NCBI GenBank assembly: GCA_027600665.1
Contig: JADGJL010000987.1
Coordinates: forward strand, 1 to 11,290
Source of the DNA: Irineochytrium annulatum
Taxonomy: Eukaryota; Chytridiomycota; Chytridiomycetes; Chytridiales; Chytridiaceae
DNA length: 11,290 nucleotides
Direction: 5' to 3'
Numbering within the stretch: the stretch's first letter is position 1; each line of letters opens with the position of its first letter. Positions 7,831 to 11,290 of the stretch are shown piece by piece. Under the pieces are notes generated by a model. That model made no database searches. It had not been told where the DNA came from and saw nothing but the letters and a program-made list of their open reading frames with translations. The position numbers were made by a program, and so were the translations under genes.

Positions 7831-10305
7831 TTCGTGAAGCAAGCTCCCGGCGTTTGAAAGTTTTTTTTGATAGTCAACCCTGCTTACCGACTTCGGTTTG
7901 ATAGCTCACCCAAATTCACCCTCGTTCTTTGCAGACATGAACGTTGAGAATATCGACCATCTCTCGTCGTGGCGTGGCGCCTTCTAACACAAGGAAGTCA
8001 ATAACCGACGACGGCCCTTTACTTGCTTGACGGACTTGTTTGTAGAGGTATAGGATGCTGTTGCATGAACATCATGATGCGCCTTATTGATTGCCACAAA
8101 AATTTGAAAGCATGGAGCATGTCGAAAACTCAAATTGTTCTGATCCATAGCCCTCTATCATTGAAATGTCCACCCACGGTCTTCAAGCAAAGATTGAAGT
8201 TCGCAAATGTCATATATTACAGCGTAACGTTCTATACATACAATGAAGAAGAAGCTTGTGTCGTCATCAACGAATGAAGTTAATTAAATTGAAAAAATAT
8301 ACCACCATCAACTTAAGTCGGAAAAGAGCGAAATCACCAGGAGCTGCTCAGCAAAGCTTCATTGCAAATCTCTCCCGGATCGTCGGCGGACATATGCTTC
8401 CATCGACTGAATTCCCACTCTGGCCTGCATACCGCCTCCCACTGTGACAAGGAGGGGTGCATCACCAGCACAGGTGACCGGCAAGTGGCACCATCCAAAT
8501 CCCGACTCAGTCCGACTTAGGTGTGGGGCGAAGGGTAAAGAGGGAGAGAAGAAGGTCAGATTGTTCACAGCGTCAATCTACAAGAACGAGGTGCGGCAGG
8601 AACGTGTTAAATTAGCCAAACAATAGCGAACTGCTTACCGTTTAATAACAGCGCCCAAGCAGCTACCTAATCGTGCGGCATCGGTTTGCAATCAGATCGT
8701 TGTCGCACAGCGGCGGTCGCGGGACATGAAGTTTAGGCGCGTCGAATGCGATCCTCGAAGGCATGGGTGTTAATTCAAACGACGATGTGGGAGGGATAAG
8801 TTAGGCCTAACACCGAGCTAAATATGAAGAAGAACGCCGACTGACCATCATGCATGGCTTCAGAGACTCGTTGGTGCAGCCGGGTTGGCATCTCGCAGCT
8901 TGTTGTTGCTTATTGATGGCCGTGGAGGAAGAAGCGGCGACGAAAGTTGATGAGAATGGCGGGCCGACAGCGGATGACGGCAGGCGAGGGCGACGTGACG
9001 AACAGCACCGAGCGAGGTCGACTGGAAAGAGGGGTGGCGAAGTGATTCGATGGTGGAAATGAACGGCTCTCGGTCCCCTTCCCCCTTTGCATCCTTCCAC
9101 CCTGGTTTGGTTGATATCGCACGCACGCGAGTGGTGGTGACGATCTCATCTGAAAGCCCAGCCCAGCCCGCCGGGGATTCGAACTCGACCGCGAGAGCCG
9201 GCGGGGCCTCCCCGTGAGGTGCCTCCGTGGTGCCGCCCTGTAGCTGCGGCTGGCGCATTGCCCATTGGCGATCATCGTCGCGAGGCTTTCAGCGGACTTG
9301 GCTTCTTTAGCGGAGCTCGAATGTTGACGTGTCCGGGCTTTCACATCGAGGGCCTGCTGCTCTGCCGATCTCCAGTTTGTCGCATAGCTCGATTTGAAGA
9401 AACTCCTTCACGACCCCCTTGCCGCATACACGGACTTCCGTGTCGATGCTCGTGAAGCTGAAGTTGCTGATGATGAAAGGCCGCCGCTACCGGGTCGACC
9501 GCATATTGCTTTCGTTGATTTTGATAATGATGTTGCAAAAAGCTGTAGGCCGGCGGATACGCCGTGCGCGGATTCTTTTGGAAGCGGTGACCTGGATGCA
9601 TGTGTTCGGCTGTGGAGCCACAGGGGCGGGGTTAAGAAAGATTTGATGGGAGGACTGCTTAAAAGTTTGTAATGTGTAGATGTATTTATGTGCTGCTTTT
9701 TCCTCTCCGTTAGGCATTGCCGCGTATTCCTTTTGGTTCAACTCCTTGTCTGTACTTACGCTTATACTCGATTCGAAGCTTGCACAGTCACTCATTTCAT
9801 TATCCTCGCATCCCCGTTCGAATACCTTGCTCAATATGATTACGTTACCTTGGTTTTTAAGTCTTTACAAAGGAGGGAGAACCCCAAGAGGTGATCTTGG
9901 GAGGAATAAGGCTGGAATACAAAAAGAAGCAACCGCATGTCCGCTCTTGGACACGTTATCCTACACCGTTGCCATCCGACGCATCCACAAAACATGGCAC
10001 CTTCACGACGATGATGATCAGTACCATTGATCGCCACAAATGCATTCTCCGCCATGGGTGCTCGTCTCAGGTCCACAACGCTTACAACGCATTTAGCCAA
10101 GATAACGCAAGACGGCCCACGAAAATATCGCGAGGTCCCGTGGGGGTTAACAAAGGAGTCTGAATGAACGGCGTGGCAGTCACACGAGTGTTGGTTACAG
10201 AAAAAAGGGGCATAGAGTGATTAACGTTCCATGTTCGAAGGGTTTTATGACCCCTGAATGAATCCCAGACGAACGTGACTCAATGCATTATCTCTGTTTT
10301 GAAAT
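7831..10305. other. long intergenic region, no supported gene
   Basis: About 2.5 kb carry only short open frames (60-144 codons), overlapping on both strands, with no domain, no convincing start plus splice sites, and no conserved motif. Positions 7831-8450 are AT-rich. Positions about 8860-9640 are more GC-rich and hold competing frames on both strands: a 70-codon plus frame at 8850-9062, a 144-codon minus frame at 8910-9344, a His/Gln-rich minus frame at 9341-9601, and a plus frame at 9388-9672 without an ATG near its start. This part could be a decayed or lineage-specific gene, but I cannot show it. No tRNA, rRNA or snRNA is recognisable. Confidence 0.5.
9939..9954. other. small inverted repeat (5-bp stem, 6-nt loop)
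   Basis: TGTCC GCTCTT GGACA is a perfect 5-bp inverted repeat around a 6-nt loop. It is short enough to occur by chance and has no T-tract or gene end beside it, so no role is assigned. Confidence 0.35.
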
Positions 10306-10349
10306 TGTTCGGTAATCTTTATATTTCTGTTCGGTAATTTTCTTTCATC
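10306..10349. repeat. imperfect 22-nt tandem repeat
   Basis: TGTTCGGTAAT occurs at 10306-10316 and again at 10328-10338, each followed by a T-rich segment, giving two diverged 22-nt units in tandem. It is intergenic and AT-rich. Confidence 0.7.
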
Positions 10350-10791
10350 TAAGTGTCCTTACAATGAACGCGACATGGCGTTCTTCCCTCCAAGAAAAAA
10401 ACAATGGAAGCAGCGAGATAACATCGCCATGACAACACAACAATCGCGGCCAGCACGAATTCGAAATAAACGGAAAGTGGGCGAGGAAATAAACAAAAGA
10501 TTAAAGCGACAGCGTGGATACAAAGGGGAAACGAGAAGGTTCCTGCGACAGCGCGCGCGCGTTGTAGTTGTCTACACAAAGAAATTGATTGAAATTACGC
10601 AAAAAACAGAAGAACTGCAACGAGTGGGATAGGGAGGGGAATTATTACATGATGATGAATGCTGTTGAAATAAAAAAAGGGGGGAGCTTGCTACAATTGG
10701 GAGAATGGGTCTCTAAAGAAAAGGCAAATATAATCGATGATGGAAACATAAATAATAACACACGGCAAAAAAAAAAAAAGGGAGTAGGGGA
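10350..10791. other. A-rich region, probably 3' flank of the right-edge gene
   Basis: The plus strand is A-rich, so the minus strand is T-rich, as expected of the 3' UTR and flank of the minus-strand gene ending at 10792. A run of 13 A lies at 10767-10779 (T on the transcript strand), about 12 nt past that gene's stop. An alternating GC run of 11 bases is at 10551-10561. An 85-codon plus frame (10375-10632) encodes a very basic peptide (26 of 85 residues Lys or Arg), and its complement encodes a hydrophobic one (10349-10579, minus). Neither resembles a known protein, and each may just reflect base composition. Confidence 0.45.
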
Positions 10792-11290
10792 TCAGTACCG
10801 CTGCACGAACGCATTCATATCATGCGCGACATCCATGCTCATCGCCTCCGTCCCGTCCGCCAAGTCGATAACGTTGCCCCTCGCGCCCGCACCCGTAGCC
10901 AATGGCGCGAGCGCATACGGCTTGTTCCCCACACCGCTCATTACCGGCGATACCACCCTCTGGCTTAACCTCCTCCCACCCATGGTCACCTCCCCCGTCA
11001 AAGGCGATGGCGGCCTGTTACCCATGCCCCCGTTCGCCTGCTGACACGTCAGCGGCGGAGACGCCATCGCGAGCGCGCTAGGCCTCGAGGGGGCCGCGCC
11101 GCACCCGTACGGCGCAAAGTCGACGATCTCCCTCGCGGCAGCAATGTCCTCCAGCCTGGGCCGGACGGCGCGATCGCTGTAGGAGCGCTGGCGGCCCGTC
11201 ACGTTAGAGCGGACGACGGAGGTGCGACGCTGAGAGAGCGGGGAGATCGTTGGGCTCGACGGAGCGATTCCCGGTGAGGAGGGGGAGGCG
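10792..11290 (-). CDS. unrecognised Ser/Pro/Ala-rich protein, C-terminal part (partial)
   Basis: A minus-strand frame is open from the right edge (first complete codon at 11289-11287) to a TGA at 10794-10792, giving the last 165 residues of a protein whose N-terminus lies outside the window. The first 30 residues are Ser/Pro-rich (PSSPGIAPSSPTISPLSQRR). Then come basic stretches with possible basophilic-kinase sites (RRTS, RQRSYSD), a more ordered-looking segment (RPRLEDIAAAREIVDFAPYG, about residues 42-61), and an Ala/Gly/Pro-rich tail ending in MNAFVQRY. There is no ATG near the visible start, which agrees with a continuation upstream. High GC at third positions and the long open frame support coding. 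I do not recognise the family. The composition suggests a largely disordered regulatory tail, but that is inference. Confidence 0.7.
   Translation of the reverse strand, partial: ASPSSPGIAPSSPTISPLSQRRTSVVRSNVTGRQRSYSDRAVRPRLEDIAAAREIVDFAPYGCGAAPSRPSALAMASPPLTCQQANGGMGNRPPSPLTGEVTMGGRRLSQRVVSPVMSGVGNKPYALAPLATGAGARGNVIDLADGTEAMSMDVAHDMNAFVQRY

Noticed and set aside
8850..9062. 70-codon plus-strand frame beginning MHGFRDSL
   Set aside because: It is short, has no homology signal and overlaps longer minus-strand frames in the same GC-richer island. It is reported only as part of that region.
9165..9260. Possible minus-strand tRNA, because GAGTTCGAATCCCCGG resembles a T-arm
   Set aside because: The putative T-stem (TCGAG against CCCCG) has two mismatches and one wobble pair, and no matching acceptor, D or anticodon arms could be placed upstream.
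10010..10165. Possible C/D-box snoRNA (GATGATGA and a later CTGA)
   Set aside because: The spacing of about 150 nt is too long, no terminal stem pairs the ends, and trinucleotide-like GATGATGAT occurs elsewhere in the window.

Overview
The window looks like nuclear DNA of a filamentous or yeast-like fungus, most probably a basidiomycete. The signs are short spliceosomal introns (59-168 nt) with GT...AG ends and CTRAY-type branch points, strongly GC-biased third codon positions in the clear genes, AATAAA-type 3' signals, and a sulfite reductase alpha subunit of the fungal Met10 type. No rRNA, tRNA, CRISPR array or recognisable transposon was found. The species cannot be named from the sequence alone.

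Layout, left to right. (1) Positions 1-118 may hold the last codons of a plus-strand gene running in from the left (weak, WD40-like ending); 119-858 is non-coding with a perfect 21-nt tandem duplication. (2) Positions 859-2705, minus strand: a two-exon gene whose predicted 595-residue product joins an ERI1-type DEDDh 3'-5' exonuclease to a complete TatD-type metal-dependent nuclease through a roughly 100-residue low-complexity linker. (3) Positions 2706-3454: a 749-bp intergenic region between two divergent genes, probably carrying both promoters. (4) Positions 3455-7626, plus strand: MET10, the FAD/NADPH-binding flavoprotein subunit of assimilatory sulfite reductase. I model it with four exons and 1291 residues, including a long N-terminal extension compared with the yeast protein. 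(5) Positions 7627-10791: about 3.2 kb with the MET10 3' UTR and then no gene that I can support. (6) Positions 10792-11290, minus strand: the 3' end of an unrecognised Ser/Pro/Ala-rich protein gene that continues past the right edge.

The two well-supported genes have unrelated jobs: nucleic-acid 3' end processing or repair, and NADPH-driven sulfite reduction for cysteine and methionine synthesis. Sharing an upstream region is the only link between them. The most unusual item is the fusion of two nuclease families in one reading frame. No ATG occurs in any minus-strand frame between the exonuclease part and the start of the TatD domain, so a separate TatD gene would need an unseen upstream exon. 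I see no other candidate for a new multi-gene system here; the rest is ordinary fungal chromosome.
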